The notes under the pieces were generated by a model. That model saw only the letters and a list, made by a program, of their open reading frames with translations. It was not told the origin of the DNA and did not search any database. Below, piece by piece: positions 18,894 through 28,602 of a DNA stretch of 64,000 nucleotides (positions are counted from its first letter, which is position 1; the number at the start of each line of letters is the position of its first letter). This DNA comes from Robinsoniella peoriensis. GTDB taxonomy: Bacteria; Bacillota; Clostridia; Lachnospirales; Lachnospiraceae. The position numbers and the translations under genes are program-made. The stretch covers positions 558,001-622,000 of the forward strand of contig NZ_JTGN01000002.1 in NCBI RefSeq assembly GCF_000797495.1, written 5' to 3'.

Positions 18894-21257
18894 ATGAAAA
18901 CAATATTAAAGAAAGTTTTAGCGCTGTCAATGACTGGTGCCATAGCGATCAGCACACTGACTGGGTGCGTTAATGGAAAAAATGACAATTCGGGAGATGG
19001 TTCAAATGATACGAAGACATATGCAATGGGGAGATATCAGGAAGAGGAGATGAAGCTTCCAGAAGGATTGAGCCAGATAATGAGTATGTCTAAATTAGCG
19101 GACGGTGGAGTAAGGATTCTGGCAAATAATGAGAAAAATAAACCGAGTATTTGGGATTCAAAGGATAATGGAAGTACTTGGACAAAAGTGAAAGATCTAA
19201 CGGAGGATATTGTAAAAAGCAATTCACGAATTATAGCATCAGCAGTATCTGCGATGGGTGAGTCTGCAGTTGCGTTAATGGGGGAGTATAATGAAAAAGG
19301 AGGAGTTCCAATAAATTATTGGATTATAGATAATGATGGAAATGCAAGTGAGTTGCCCATAAACTTACCCCAAAGTGAGCAAAATAACCCCACGGAGGAA
19401 AAAAATGGGTTAATGCAGGCGGATCCTTATGCCAATAGAATTTTGAAATTTTCCTATACGGATAGTGGAAAGTTGTTAGGCTTAGATCAAGAGCAAACCA
19501 TACATTTAATTGATTCAAAAACGGGTGAAATCACAAAGAGTTTTAGTGGAGCATTTAAGGAAAATTATATTATTTTATTTCAGGCTATAGGCGATGTTCT
19601 AATTGTAACAACGGATAAGGAAGTACAGCTTTTTGATTTAAGTACAGGAAAGCAAATGGAAAAAGAGGCAGCCCTTAATGATCAGATATTTAAAGGTAAA
19701 GATGAATCGGATATAATGCAGATGTTAGGTAACGAGGGAAGTCCATTTTTGTTTGCCAAAGGGAAAGATGATAAATCTCTATTCTTTGGCAGTAATGATG
19801 GAATGTACAGCCATTCAATAGGGGGAAATGTGATAGAACAGGTAATTAATGGATCTTTAACCTCTATGGGGAATCCGAAGTTTTCATTTGTTTCCATTAT
19901 TGCATTGGAAGATGGATCATTTCTGGTAGCAGGGACCGATGGATTTGATTCCTATAAGCTCTACAAATACACATATTCTAAGGATATTCCAACAATCCCG
20001 AGTAAAGAGGTAAAAGTATACAGTTTGGAAGATAATGTAGAAATTCGCCAGGCAATTTTACTTTTTCAGAATAAAAATCCAGATACTTTTGTTACGTTGG
20101 AACTTGGAAGGTCAGGGGAAGATGCGATTACAGATTCAGATGCCCTTCGTACATTAAATACCAATATCATGGCAGGAAAAGGTCCCGATGTGTTGATCTT
20201 GGATGGCATGCCCATTAATTCTTACATGGAAAAGGGATTGCTGAAAGATCTTACAGAGATTTTAAAGCAAGAGGAAAATTCAGAGAATTTTATTGAAAGT
20301 ATCAAAAACACCTATTTGAATGGAGACAAAATTCAAGCGATTCCAACAAGATTTAAGGTGCCGTTGATTCAGGGAAGCAAAGGGGATATAGATGATATCA
20401 ATGATTTAACTAGTTTAACGGATCAGATGGAGAAGCTAAAAAAAGAAAATCCCGATATGGGAATTTTGGGAGATCTGAAATTTGAAGAACTGTTTGAAAA
20501 ATTGTATGTAAGCAATTCAGCAGCATGGATAAAAGAAGATGGCACGTTAAACCAAGAAGCTGTACAAGATTTCTTTACAAAGTTAAAACGAATCTATGGC
20601 AGTGATACGCATGAAACTAGAACAGAGAATTCGGCAATGGCAACAACAGCAGCAGGAGATTTTGTAAAGCCATCGCTCAATGGTATAGATGTTGGTATAG
20701 CAAATCTGATAGGGAAGAAAAATCTTATAAATATTGGTCTGTTAGGTGATTTTACACAATATACCCGGGTGATATCTTCTAACAGAGCATTGAAAGATGG
20801 GGCAGTGAAGCTTCTGAACGGACAGTCATCGAACACATTTGTACCCATGTCAACAGTAGGAATCAGTAATAAGAGTTCTGATGTGGAGACAGCAGGTAAA
20901 TTTTTAACCTTTTTACTTTCGAAAGAGGCACAGAAAATAAATCAGGGTGGGGGTTTACCAGTTAATAGAGCAGCTTTTGATGAAGGTATAAAAGGAGGAA
21001 CCGCTGGTTTACCGGAAAAGATACCGTATAATGATGCCAATGGACGGCAAAAAGATTATAAGACTGAACAGCCATCAAAAGAGGACATAAAATACCTGAA
21101 TGATATGATTGATTCACTTACAACACCTTCTGTAGAAGATGCTGTTATTAAAGATAACATGAAAGAGCAGGCAGAACAATGTGTTAGCGGTCAGATAACT
21201 ATTGAAGATGCAGTAAAGAATGTAATGCAGAAAGTGAATCTGTACTTATCAGAATAA
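18894..21257 (+). CDS. Propeller-fused family 1 solute-binding lipoprotein
   Basis: 787 residues, far longer than the usual ~430-residue sugar-binding lipoprotein. The lipobox is LTGC within a Lys-start signal peptide, followed by a Gly/Asn/Asp linker. Residues ~40-370 look like a beta-propeller: repeated W/G-D strands, with a BNR-like SKDNGSTWTKV. The family 1 binding domain starts near residue 372 (VKVYSLEDN) and contains IMAGKGPDVLILDG and VGISNKSS. AGGAGG precedes the ATG. It is the first gene of an operon with two sugar-type permeases. The substrate is unknown; the propeller could bind a glycan or a partner protein. Confidence 0.85.
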   Translation: MKTILKKVLALSMTGAIAISTLTGCVNGKNDNSGDGSNDTKTYAMGRYQEEEMKLPEGLSQIMSMSKLADGGVRILANNEKNKPSIWDSKDNGSTWTKVKDLTEDIVKSNSRIIASAVSAMGESAVALMGEYNEKGGVPINYWIIDNDGNASELPINLPQSEQNNPTEEKNGLMQADPYANRILKFSYTDSGKLLGLDQEQTIHLIDSKTGEITKSFSGAFKENYIILFQAIGDVLIVTTDKEVQLFDLSTGKQMEKEAALNDQIFKGKDESDIMQMLGNEGSPFLFAKGKDDKSLFFGSNDGMYSHSIGGNVIEQVINGSLTSMGNPKFSFVSIIALEDGSFLVAGTDGFDSYKLYKYTYSKDIPTIPSKEVKVYSLEDNVEIRQAILLFQNKNPDTFVTLELGRSGEDAITDSDALRTLNTNIMAGKGPDVLILDGMPINSYMEKGLLKDLTEILKQEENSENFIESIKNTYLNGDKIQAIPTRFKVPLIQGSKGDIDDINDLTSLTDQMEKLKKENPDMGILGDLKFEELFEKLYVSNSAAWIKEDGTLNQEAVQDFFTKLKRIYGSDTHETRTENSAMATTAAGDFVKPSLNGIDVGIANLIGKKNLINIGLLGDFTQYTRVISSNRALKDGAVKLLNGQSSNTFVPMSTVGISNKSSDVETAGKFLTFLLSKEAQKINQGGGLPVNRAAFDEGIKGGTAGLPEKIPYNDANGRQKDYKTEQPSKEDIKYLNDMIDSLTTPSVEDAVIKDNMKEQAEQCVSGQITIEDAVKNVMQKVNLYLSE

Positions 21258-21314
21258 TAGTTCATAAAGTTTAAAGAAGAAAATCAGCGGCAGCGGTGTC
21301 CTATGGGAGTAAAA

Positions 21315-22199
21315 ATGAAGATAAAAGACAGAAGTAAAAGCAGAAGGCAGGTTAAAGTTAAAACTAAATATCAATGGTCAGGCATACTCTTTATACTTCC
21401 GAGTTTTATAGGTGTCAGCATCTTTGTATTGATACCATTTATGGATGTTATACGCAGGTCGTTTACGGAAGCAGTCAGCGGGGAATGGGTAGGGATTAAT
21501 AATTATAAGACAATTTTCACAAATCCCGCCTTCCGTCTGGCTGCTGGTAATACAATTCGGTTTGTAGCAATTTGTATTCCCATATTGATCATATTATCAT
21601 TGGTTATTGCAGTCTTTTTACATAGGCAGAAAAAGTTTGGAAGCTTGCTGAAAAGCAGCTTCCTTATTCCGATGGCGATTCCGGTGGCATCCATTGTGTT
21701 ATTGTGGAGGTTATTGTTTGATAATCACGGAATATTAAACGGTTTTGTCCAGTCAATCGGGGGTACCACAGTAGATTGGATGAATTCTAAGTATGCATTT
21801 TGGATACTGGTGTTTAGTTATGTATGGAAGAACCTGGGATATGATATTGTTCTATGGGTTGCCGGTCTTTCAGGTATCTCGGAGAGTATATATGAAGCTG
21901 CAAGAGTAGATGGTGCAGGGGAGTGGAAATGTTTTTGTAAAATTACAGTGCCGAATCTGCTTCCTTCCCTCTTTACCATTGCAGTATTGTCATTTCTGAA
22001 TTCGTTTAAAGTATTTCGGGAGGCGTATCTGGTAGCCGGTGACTATCCGGATCAGAGCATGTATCTTCTTCAGCATCTTTTAAATAATTGGTTCAGAGAT
22101 CTGTCATTGGATAAGATGGCAGCAGCAGCGGTAGTAAATGCCCTGGTTATATTCCTGTTAATTATGTTACTGCAAAAAGCATGGGATTCTAAGGAGTAA
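21315..22199 (+). CDS. ABC sugar-type permease, MalF/UgpA-like
   Basis: 294 residues. ATG 21315 is preferred over 21303 because GGGAG (21305-21309) is correctly spaced only for it. There are six predicted membrane segments after a basic N-terminus. The cytosolic EAA loop is EAARVDGAGEWKCFCKITVP, the contact site for an ATPase subunit. It pairs with the next permease (2-bp gap) and the upstream binding lipoprotein. No ATPase gene is nearby; as for many Firmicute carbohydrate importers, a shared MsmX-type ATPase may serve it (inference). Confidence 0.9.
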   Translation: MKIKDRSKSRRQVKVKTKYQWSGILFILPSFIGVSIFVLIPFMDVIRRSFTEAVSGEWVGINNYKTIFTNPAFRLAAGNTIRFVAICIPILIILSLVIAVFLHRQKKFGSLLKSSFLIPMAIPVASIVLLWRLLFDNHGILNGFVQSIGGTTVDWMNSKYAFWILVFSYVWKNLGYDIVLWVAGLSGISESIYEAARVDGAGEWKCFCKITVPNLLPSLFTIAVLSFLNSFKVFREAYLVAGDYPDQSMYLLQHLLNNWFRDLSLDKMAAAAVVNALVIFLLIMLLQKAWDSKE

Positions 22200-22201
22200 A
22201 A

Positions 22202-23041
22202 ATGAAGAAAAAAATTGTTATAGTCGTTCTATGTATGCTGGCATTGATTGCATGTTACCCCATTATTTTTTTGCTGACAGGATCATTTATGAGTGCCGGG
22301 GAATTAAAAGAATATTTAGAACCGGTTCTAACAGGGGCAGATGGGTATGTGACGTGGAGAATAATTCCGATGTCTCCAACGATGCGGTCGTATGTTGAAT
22401 TATTAATTGATTCGCCGGAATTTTTCAAGATGTTTTGGAATTCGGTGAAACTAGTGGTTTTGATTCTAATTGGTCAGTTGTGCATCGGTGTTCCTGCGGC
22501 ATGGGGATTTGCGAAATTCCACTTCCCTCTCAAAAAAGCATTATTTACTCTCTATATAATTCTTATGATGATGCCTTTCCAGGTACTTATGCTTTCCAAT
22601 TATCTGGTTTTAGATAAATTGCATTTGATAGATACCCATCTTGGAATTATACTGCCGATGGTATTTTCCACATTTCCTGTATTTATCATGTATCGCTTTT
22701 TTGAGAGTGTACCGGATGCGGTAATAGAATCAGCTAAAATAGACGGAGCAGGAAATTTGCAAATATTTATATGGCTTGGAATTCCCCTGGGATCTGCAGG
22801 AATTATTTCAGCCATGGTGCTGGGATTTCTGGAATACTGGAATCTTATTGAGCAGCCGCTTACATTTTTAAAGGATAAGACATTGTGGCCGCTTTCACTG
22901 TTTCTGCCGAATATTGGAATGGAACAGGCAGGGATTGCATTTACAACTTCAATTGTAACATTAATCCCTGCAATCCTGGTCTTCATGGGAGGACAGGATT
23001 ATCTGGAACAGGGAATCGTAGCAGCGGCGGTAAAGGAGTAG
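22202..23041 (+). CDS. ABC sugar-type permease, MalG/UgpE-like
   Basis: 279 residues with six predicted membrane segments and the EAA loop ESAKIDGAGNLQIFIWLGIP. It starts 2 bp after the first permease with GGAG inside the preceding stop region. It differs from typical MalG proteins in a short extracytoplasmic insert (EPVLTGADGYVTWRIIPM). It forms the heterodimeric channel with the preceding gene. Confidence 0.9.
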   Translation: MKKKIVIVVLCMLALIACYPIIFLLTGSFMSAGELKEYLEPVLTGADGYVTWRIIPMSPTMRSYVELLIDSPEFFKMFWNSVKLVVLILIGQLCIGVPAAWGFAKFHFPLKKALFTLYIILMMMPFQVLMLSNYLVLDKLHLIDTHLGIILPMVFSTFPVFIMYRFFESVPDAVIESAKIDGAGNLQIFIWLGIPLGSAGIISAMVLGFLEYWNLIEQPLTFLKDKTLWPLSLFLPNIGMEQAGIAFTTSIVTLIPAILVFMGGQDYLEQGIVAAAVKE

Positions 23042-23046
23042 GTGAT

Positions 23047-24834
23047 ATGAATAGAAAAAAGGTAATTAGTATTTTAGCTTCATTTTTAGTGCTGATGCTG
23101 CTGTTTACAGTGTTGTCCAGGGCGGCAGACAGTGCCAGTCTTGCAAATGTACAGACAAAAACAGCGCAGAGCATGACAATTGACCATAGGGTAACGGGGA
23201 ATGGAAAAGTCATGCAGAATAGAGAACAGGCGGTATCCACAATAGGGGATCAGAAGGTACAGACAATTTATGTTAGTGAAGGTCAGACTGTAGAAGCAGG
23301 GGAATTATTATTTGATTTAGATATTGCAAATCTAAAAGAACAGATTCTTCTTAAAAAGCAGGAAATAGAAAAAATGGATCTTACAGAGGGGGATAACAAG
23401 AGTAAATCAAGTGCTGAGGAGCAAAAAAAATCCAGTACCAGGAACCGGGCAGAACAGGATGTCGGCCTGGCAGCGGGAAAAGGAAATGAAGCGGTAACCA
23501 GAGCCGCGGAAGCTTTGCAAAATGCACAGCAGAAGCTGCAGGAATATAGAAACCAGCAGGGAATCCCTACGGATGGGAATGATGCAGTATTAGCAGAACT
23601 TAACAAAACTCTGAAAGCAAAAGACAAGGCTCTGCAGCAGGCGCAGGAAGAACTGAAAGAACTGGAGCGCAAAATCGAACGGGAAGTAAATAAGGCATTA
23701 GATGCAGCAGAAAAGAAAAATCAGGAAGCACAGGCTCAGGCTGCAGCTTATACAGAGCCACAGACAGAAGCGCCGGCAGAGCCGTCCAGTGATGAGAAAG
23801 GATTGGTGTCCAATGGGTCAGCAGCACAGCCCCAGACTCAAACTCCGGCACCGGCCCCCGAAACTGAGGATCTGGCTAAGGTAGAAAAGGCGGTCCGGGA
23901 TCAATACAAGAGCGAGCTGGAGAAAGCAAATAAGAAAGTTGAAAAAGCGCAGAAAGAAAAAAGTTCTGCGGAACAGGCAATTGGGCAATACCAGCAGGAA
24001 CAGGCGGAAAACCAGGCAAAAGGTACGCAGGAACAGGAACAGCTGCTGATTGATGACGTAAATGCCAAACAGCAGGCTTATGACGATGCAGTTAATGCAA
24101 GAGATGACAGCATACGTACTGCCCAGAGAGCTTTAGAGGATGCCAATGCACCGGAAGGAACGGACAGCAGCGGTAAGATCAGCAAACTTGATAAAGAGAA
24201 GCTTCAGATGGAATTACAGAAATTAGAGGCACTACTGGCAGCAGGAGGTCAGATAAAGGCACCTATCAAGGGAATTGTTACGAAAATTGCAATTACAACC
24301 GGCGATAAGACAATGGATGGAACCGCTATGCTGCTGGCGGATACAACAAATGGCAGTAAATTCGTAGCACAGGTACCTGTTGATCAGGAAAAATATATTG
24401 CGAAGAACGATCCGGTTGTATTAAAGCCAGGCAATAATGGACAGCCAATCGAAGGTCTGACGGTAGAATCGGTTAAGGCAAACGAAGAGAACAAAGATAT
24501 GCTGGATGTTACCGTAAAATTACCGGCAGATACATTAGAGATAGGAACAGCGGCAGAATTCGAGGTGACAAGAACATCAAAATCCTATCCGACCTGTGTT
24601 CCCATTTCGGCGCTGCATGAAGACAACAATGAAAAATTTATTTATGTAATCCAGGAAACAACGTCTGTTCTTGGGGATGAATTAAAGGCGCAGAAAGTAG
24701 TCGTTAAAGTATTAGACCAGAATGAGAATTTTGCAGCACTTTCAGATGGAACCATCACAAACGACCAGAAGATCATTACCGGATCAGATAAGAATATTTC
24801 AGGAGGCAGTCGTGTGCGGCTGGCAGAGGAATGA
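23047..24834 (+). CDS. HlyD-like periplasmic adaptor (membrane fusion protein)
   Basis: 595 residues. ATG 23047 follows AAAGGAG. An N-terminal signal anchor (about 5-26) precedes a split lipoyl domain: the first half is TIYVSEGQTVEAGELLFDLD, and the second is IKAPIKGIVTKIAITTGDK after a very long insertion (about residues 110-390) that is coiled coil rich in Gln/Glu/Lys/Ala. A beta-barrel and a membrane-proximal domain follow (PISALHEDNNEKFIYVI). Such adaptors normally work with MacB-type ABC exporters in Gram-positives. Here the gene is in an operon with sugar-importer permeases and the partial MacB-like protein that follows with an ATGA overlap. Confidence 0.85.
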   Translation: MNRKKVISILASFLVLMLLFTVLSRAADSASLANVQTKTAQSMTIDHRVTGNGKVMQNREQAVSTIGDQKVQTIYVSEGQTVEAGELLFDLDIANLKEQILLKKQEIEKMDLTEGDNKSKSSAEEQKKSSTRNRAEQDVGLAAGKGNEAVTRAAEALQNAQQKLQEYRNQQGIPTDGNDAVLAELNKTLKAKDKALQQAQEELKELERKIEREVNKALDAAEKKNQEAQAQAAAYTEPQTEAPAEPSSDEKGLVSNGSAAQPQTQTPAPAPETEDLAKVEKAVRDQYKSELEKANKKVEKAQKEKSSAEQAIGQYQQEQAENQAKGTQEQEQLLIDDVNAKQQAYDDAVNARDDSIRTAQRALEDANAPEGTDSSGKISKLDKEKLQMELQKLEALLAAGGQIKAPIKGIVTKIAITTGDKTMDGTAMLLADTTNGSKFVAQVPVDQEKYIAKNDPVVLKPGNNGQPIEGLTVESVKANEENKDMLDVTVKLPADTLEIGTAAEFEVTRTSKSYPTCVPISALHEDNNEKFIYVIQETTSVLGDELKAQKVVVKVLDQNENFAALSDGTITNDQKIITGSDKNISGGSRVRLAEE

Positions 24835-25853
24835 TGCTAAAAAAGTATTGGGCAAGAATAGTGGGCGCGCTGCTTATGATCTTATGTTATGGTTTGGCAG
24901 TTTTCTATAACGGTAAGATGATGAGCGATAATCCGGGGACAGCTACGGCTGTCCTGACGGATAACCGGTTAGATGCAAAATCTGCTTCTGATATCCAGAA
25001 AACAGAGCTTAATCAGGATAATCCACTGCTATTTACGATATGGGGAGAAAAAGAAAATGTCATGTTATCAAATAAGAAATACCAGCGTAATAGTTCCGCA
25101 ACCGCTGTGCTGGTATGCAATAATCCCCAGCTTCTTTTTAATGGAACAGCAGCACTTGCGCCAGAGGATAAAAATGGCTGCTTAATTGATAAAAAAACTG
25201 CCTATGATTTATTTGGGAGCACGGATGTGGTGGGGAAACAATTGGAGTACCAGGACAGGAAACTGACCGTCAGAGGAATCTTAAACGGTATTGATGATGA
25301 GAGACAGATGGTGGTAATGCAGGCAGATGGTGATGCTCAGAACCTGGACAGTTTCACGGTAAAGGTTCCGGAAGGAAAAGAAGCCGAAACTATCGTTAAT
25401 GAGCTTCTTATGCGTCATGCACTGGAAGGAAAAATCATGGATCTGGATCTTTTAAAAGGAATTACAAGAATATTCATACTGCTTCTTCCGATATTCTTTG
25501 CATTTGGAATCATGTTCACTTTTTTGCGATATGCAAGAGAAGAAAAAGGGCAGGGGATATCTGCTTATATCTGGTGGGGAGCTTTGATTGTGATGCTAAT
25601 CATGACCATATGGGGAGTTTCCCGCTTTATAACAATCCCTAAGGAAATGATACCAACCAAATGGTCCGATTTTGACTTTTGGACAAATTTGTGGAAAAAG
25701 AAAGAAGAGGCATTCCTCTTCCTTATTCAATCTGCAAAGCACCAGCCGCAGATTGATATGATACTGGCATTCTTTCATTCCATATTCTTTAGCGTGGTAT
25801 CCATCATTTTATATTTTATGAGTTTTCGAAAAAGACGGGAAATTATGGAATAA
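24831..25853 (+). CDS. MacB/FtsX-like membrane protein
   Basis: 340 residues. It has one N-terminal membrane segment (about 7-26), an extracytoplasmic MacB-like core (about 30-195, with DVVGKQLEYQDRKLTVRGIL), then three C-terminal membrane segments (about 205-226, 242-262, 308-330). This is FtsX/MacB permease topology, but short and without a nucleotide-binding domain. It overlaps the adaptor gene by 4 bp (ATGA), so the two probably form one complex. It may lack, or borrow, an ATPase. It is the last gene of the operon, ended by the hairpin at 25904. Confidence 0.72.
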   Translation: MMLKKYWARIVGALLMILCYGLAVFYNGKMMSDNPGTATAVLTDNRLDAKSASDIQKTELNQDNPLLFTIWGEKENVMLSNKKYQRNSSATAVLVCNNPQLLFNGTAALAPEDKNGCLIDKKTAYDLFGSTDVVGKQLEYQDRKLTVRGILNGIDDERQMVVMQADGDAQNLDSFTVKVPEGKEAETIVNELLMRHALEGKIMDLDLLKGITRIFILLLPIFFAFGIMFTFLRYAREEKGQGISAYIWWGALIVMLIMTIWGVSRFITIPKEMIPTKWSDFDFWTNLWKKKEEAFLFLIQSAKHQPQIDMILAFFHSIFFSVVSIILYFMSFRKRREIME

Positions 25854-25903
25854 AAGACATATGGGTAAATTATAGTGAAAAATATACAATGAGTTTTCGA
25901 CGG

Positions 25904-25934
25904 GGCTGATAATTTGCGGATTATCAGCCTCTTT
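25904..25934 (+). terminator. Terminator of the hybrid transporter operon
   Basis: The 10-bp perfect stem GGCTGATAAT/ATTATCAGCC (25904-25913 with 25920-25929) has a 6-nt loop, followed by TCTTT. Confidence 0.75.
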
Positions 25935-26074
25935 GCAGTCTATATTGATCCCCGAATTAATAAAAAACCACTATATTTATGAGTCGATATCTGATATACT
26001 AGAGCGTATCTGAAAAATGCTTGCACCTGGCTAAAAGCGTGTTTAGAGAATATTTTTGTAATGGAGGCAATACC

Positions 26075-27118
26075 ATGAAATATAAAAAGCTACTGTTAGT
26101 GATTTTGGCCGCATGTACACTGAGTGGATGTCAGCCGAAAAACGATCCCGATAGTTCTCTGAATCTGGGGATGGCGGCGGTGGAACAGCAGAAATATGAG
26201 GAAGCACTGAAAAGTTTTGAAAGTTCCATTGCAGAAGAGAAGGATATCGTTCTGGCGTACCGGGGTGAAGGTATGGCTTATATTGGACTTGGTGAATATG
26301 TAAAGGCAATTACTGCATTTAATTCAGCCCTGGAAAATGCAGGTGAAAAAATGGTGAAGACCATAAAGGATATCAGGCTTTATAAAGCTTCAGCGCAATT
26401 AAAATCTGAAGATTACGATGGTACCATAGAGACCTGCAGTCAGATATTATCTGCAGATGAAGATGGCAGTGCGTATTATATGAGAGGAACCTGTTATCTT
26501 CAGAAAGAGGATGAAGCGAAAGCAAAAGCAGATTTTGACAAGGCGTCATCTATGTCACCTGAGGATTATGACCTGTTTTGGAATATTTATGAAGCATATA
26601 AAGATAAAAATCTTTCTGCTAAGGGAGATGAATATCTGCAGAAGGCTTTGAGCATCGGCGGCGAAAAAACAGAGGATTATTATCAGCGCGGGCGCATATA
26701 CTATTATCTGGAGAACTATGAAAAAGCAAAAGAAGAACTGCTAAAGCCGGTAGAGGAAAAGGACAAGACTTCTGCGCTGCTTCTTGGAAAAGCTTATCTG
26801 AAACTGGAGGATTCCAAACAAGCCAGGAATATTTACCAGCAGTATCTGAAAGATTTTGGAGAAGCGCCCGAGGCTTATAACGGAATAGCGCTCTGTGATC
26901 TTGCGGACAATGCTCCGGATGCTGCAATCGCAACGATACAAAAGGGACTGGCTTTAAATGGAGAGACCGGAAAGCAGGATCTGCTCTATAATGAAATTGT
27001 GGCATATGAGCGCAAGAAAGATTTCCAGACGGCAAAGGCCAAGGCGGTCGAATATATAGCAAAATACCCAAATGATGCGGCAGGTAAGAAAGAGTATGAC
27101 TTCCTGTCCACACGTTGA
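26075..27118 (+). CDS. TPR-repeat lipoprotein
   Basis: 347 residues. ATG 26075 is preceded by GGAGG. The lipoprotein signal ends LSGC. About eight tetratricopeptide units follow (e.g. NLGMAAVEQQKYEEALKSF and AYLKLEDSKQARNIYQQYL), typical of protein-protein scaffolds on the outer membrane face of Gram-positive cells. It lies 11 bp before hflX and is probably co-transcribed. A functional link to hflX is not known to me; in related genomes such TPR lipoproteins are usually annotated only as hypothetical. Confidence 0.86.
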   Translation: MKYKKLLLVILAACTLSGCQPKNDPDSSLNLGMAAVEQQKYEEALKSFESSIAEEKDIVLAYRGEGMAYIGLGEYVKAITAFNSALENAGEKMVKTIKDIRLYKASAQLKSEDYDGTIETCSQILSADEDGSAYYMRGTCYLQKEDEAKAKADFDKASSMSPEDYDLFWNIYEAYKDKNLSAKGDEYLQKALSIGGEKTEDYYQRGRIYYYLENYEKAKEELLKPVEEKDKTSALLLGKAYLKLEDSKQARNIYQQYLKDFGEAPEAYNGIALCDLADNAPDAAIATIQKGLALNGETGKQDLLYNEIVAYERKKDFQTAKAKAVEYIAKYPNDAAGKKEYDFLSTR

Positions 27119-27129
27119 CAGGAGAGAAT

Positions 27130-28380
27130 ATGGCGGATTTATTTGATATTGAAAAATTAGAGGAAAAAGTAATTCTGGTGGGTGTCAGCACATCTGATGA
27201 TGACGATACTATGGAATCGCTGGATGAGTTGACAGACCTGGCATCCACAGCAGGAGCTGTTACAGTCGGGCGTATAATCCAGAATCGGGAACAGGTTCAT
27301 CCCGGTACCTATATAGGCAAAGGGAAAATCCAGGAACTGCGGGAAATGGTATATGAGCTTTCAGCAACCGGAGTGATCTGTGACGATGAATTATCCCCTG
27401 CTCAGCTGCGTAATCTGGAGCAGGAACTGGATATAAAGGTTATGGACAGAACTTTGATTATACTGGATATCTTTGCTGCAAGGGCGTCTACAAGCGAAGG
27501 AAAGATCCAGGTGGAGCTGGCACAGTTAAAGTATCGCCTGGCACGTCTTGTGGGGCTTAGAAGCTCCCTGTCGCGTCTGGGAGGCGGAATTGGTACCAGA
27601 GGCCCCGGTGAAAAGAAGCTTGAGATGGACCGGCGTCTGATCAAGGACAGAATCGCTCAGTTAGGACGAGAACTGGCTGATGTGAAGCGCCACCGTGAAG
27701 TGGTAAGGATGAAGCGGAGTAAGAACCAGACATTGGTAGCGGCAATCGTAGGATACACCAATGCAGGGAAATCAACCCTTTTAAATCATCTTACCGATGC
27801 AAAAGTGTTGGAAGAGGACAAACTGTTTGCAACCCTTGATCCCACAACACGGATGCTCGCTTTAAACGGCGGACAGGAGATTCTGCTGACCGATACGGTA
27901 GGATTTATACGAAAACTGCCCCATCATTTAATTGAGGCCTTTCGCAGTACGTTAGAAGAAGCAAAGTATGCAGACATTATACTTCATGTAGTAGATGCAT
28001 CTAATACGCAAATGGAAAAGCAGATGTTTGTAGTTTATGAAACATTGGCGAATCTGGGTGTCACAGATAAAACTGTGGTGACACTTTTTAATAAACAGGA
28101 CAGGGTTATTGAGAAAGAAACTCTGCGGGATTTTAAGGCAGATAAAACTTTGTGCATTTCTGCCAAAACAGGGGAAGGCTTAGAAGAGCTCAAAAATATT
28201 TTAGAACAGATTCTGCAGGAGAAAAATATTTTAATAGAGCGGATATATCCCTATGCTGATGCGGGTTTGATACAATTAATACGAAAATACGGCCAGCTTT
28301 TGGAAGAAGATTACCGTGCGGAAGGGATCTATGTCAAAGCATATGTGCCTATGGAAATTTATGGAAATGTGACAGGCTAA
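27130..28380 (+). CDS. hflX: Ribosome-associated GTPase HflX
   Basis: 416 residues. ATG 27130 is used because AGGAGA precedes it by five bases. The N-terminal HflX domain includes HPGTYIGKGKIQEL and CDDELSPAQLRNLE, then the glycine-rich linker RLGGGIGTRGPGE. The G domain shows G1 GYTNAGKST, G3 DTVGFIRKLP and G4 NKQD. HflX binds the 50S subunit and splits stalled or hibernating ribosomes. The C-terminal domain is present, so the gene looks intact. A hairpin terminator follows at 28401. Confidence 0.95.
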   Translation: MADLFDIEKLEEKVILVGVSTSDDDDTMESLDELTDLASTAGAVTVGRIIQNREQVHPGTYIGKGKIQELREMVYELSATGVICDDELSPAQLRNLEQELDIKVMDRTLIILDIFAARASTSEGKIQVELAQLKYRLARLVGLRSSLSRLGGGIGTRGPGEKKLEMDRRLIKDRIAQLGRELADVKRHREVVRMKRSKNQTLVAAIVGYTNAGKSTLLNHLTDAKVLEEDKLFATLDPTTRMLALNGGQEILLTDTVGFIRKLPHHLIEAFRSTLEEAKYADIILHVVDASNTQMEKQMFVVYETLANLGVTDKTVVTLFNKQDRVIEKETLRDFKADKTLCISAKTGEGLEELKNILEQILQEKNILIERIYPYADAGLIQLIRKYGQLLEEDYRAEGIYVKAYVPMEIYGNVTG

Positions 28381-28400
28381 ATGTTGCAAAATAAAGAGGA

Positions 28401-28455
28401 AGTACTATATCTAGTGTTATGTGCCAAAAATAATACATAGATATAGTACTTTTTT
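28401..28455 (+). terminator. Terminator after hflX
   Basis: The 13-bp perfect stem (28401-28413 with 28438-28450) is followed by a T-run at 28450-28455. Confidence 0.85.
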
Positions 28456-28458
28456 GGC

Positions 28459-28487
28459 TTGACGGTCAATAATTTATTTGCTACAAT
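28459..28487 (+). promoter_or_regulatory. Sigma-A type promoter of nrdD
   Basis: -35 TTGACG (28459-28464), a 17-bp spacer, and -10 TACAAT (28482-28487). It sits just after the hflX terminator and about 110 bp before the nrdD start. Confidence 0.78.
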
Positions 28488-28602
28488 AATTGCAGTCGCT
28501 CTCAAAAGAGAGAACGAATGGAGCTTTTTTTGACTGGAAATATGTCATTTACAGTTAGAACAATAGATGAGCTGATGTATGAGAATTGGAAGGAGCATGG
28601 GT

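Noticed and set aside
26619-27248. 209-codon antisense frame over the TPR lipoprotein and hflX start
   Set aside because: No ribosome site or domain; the plus-strand genes explain the region.
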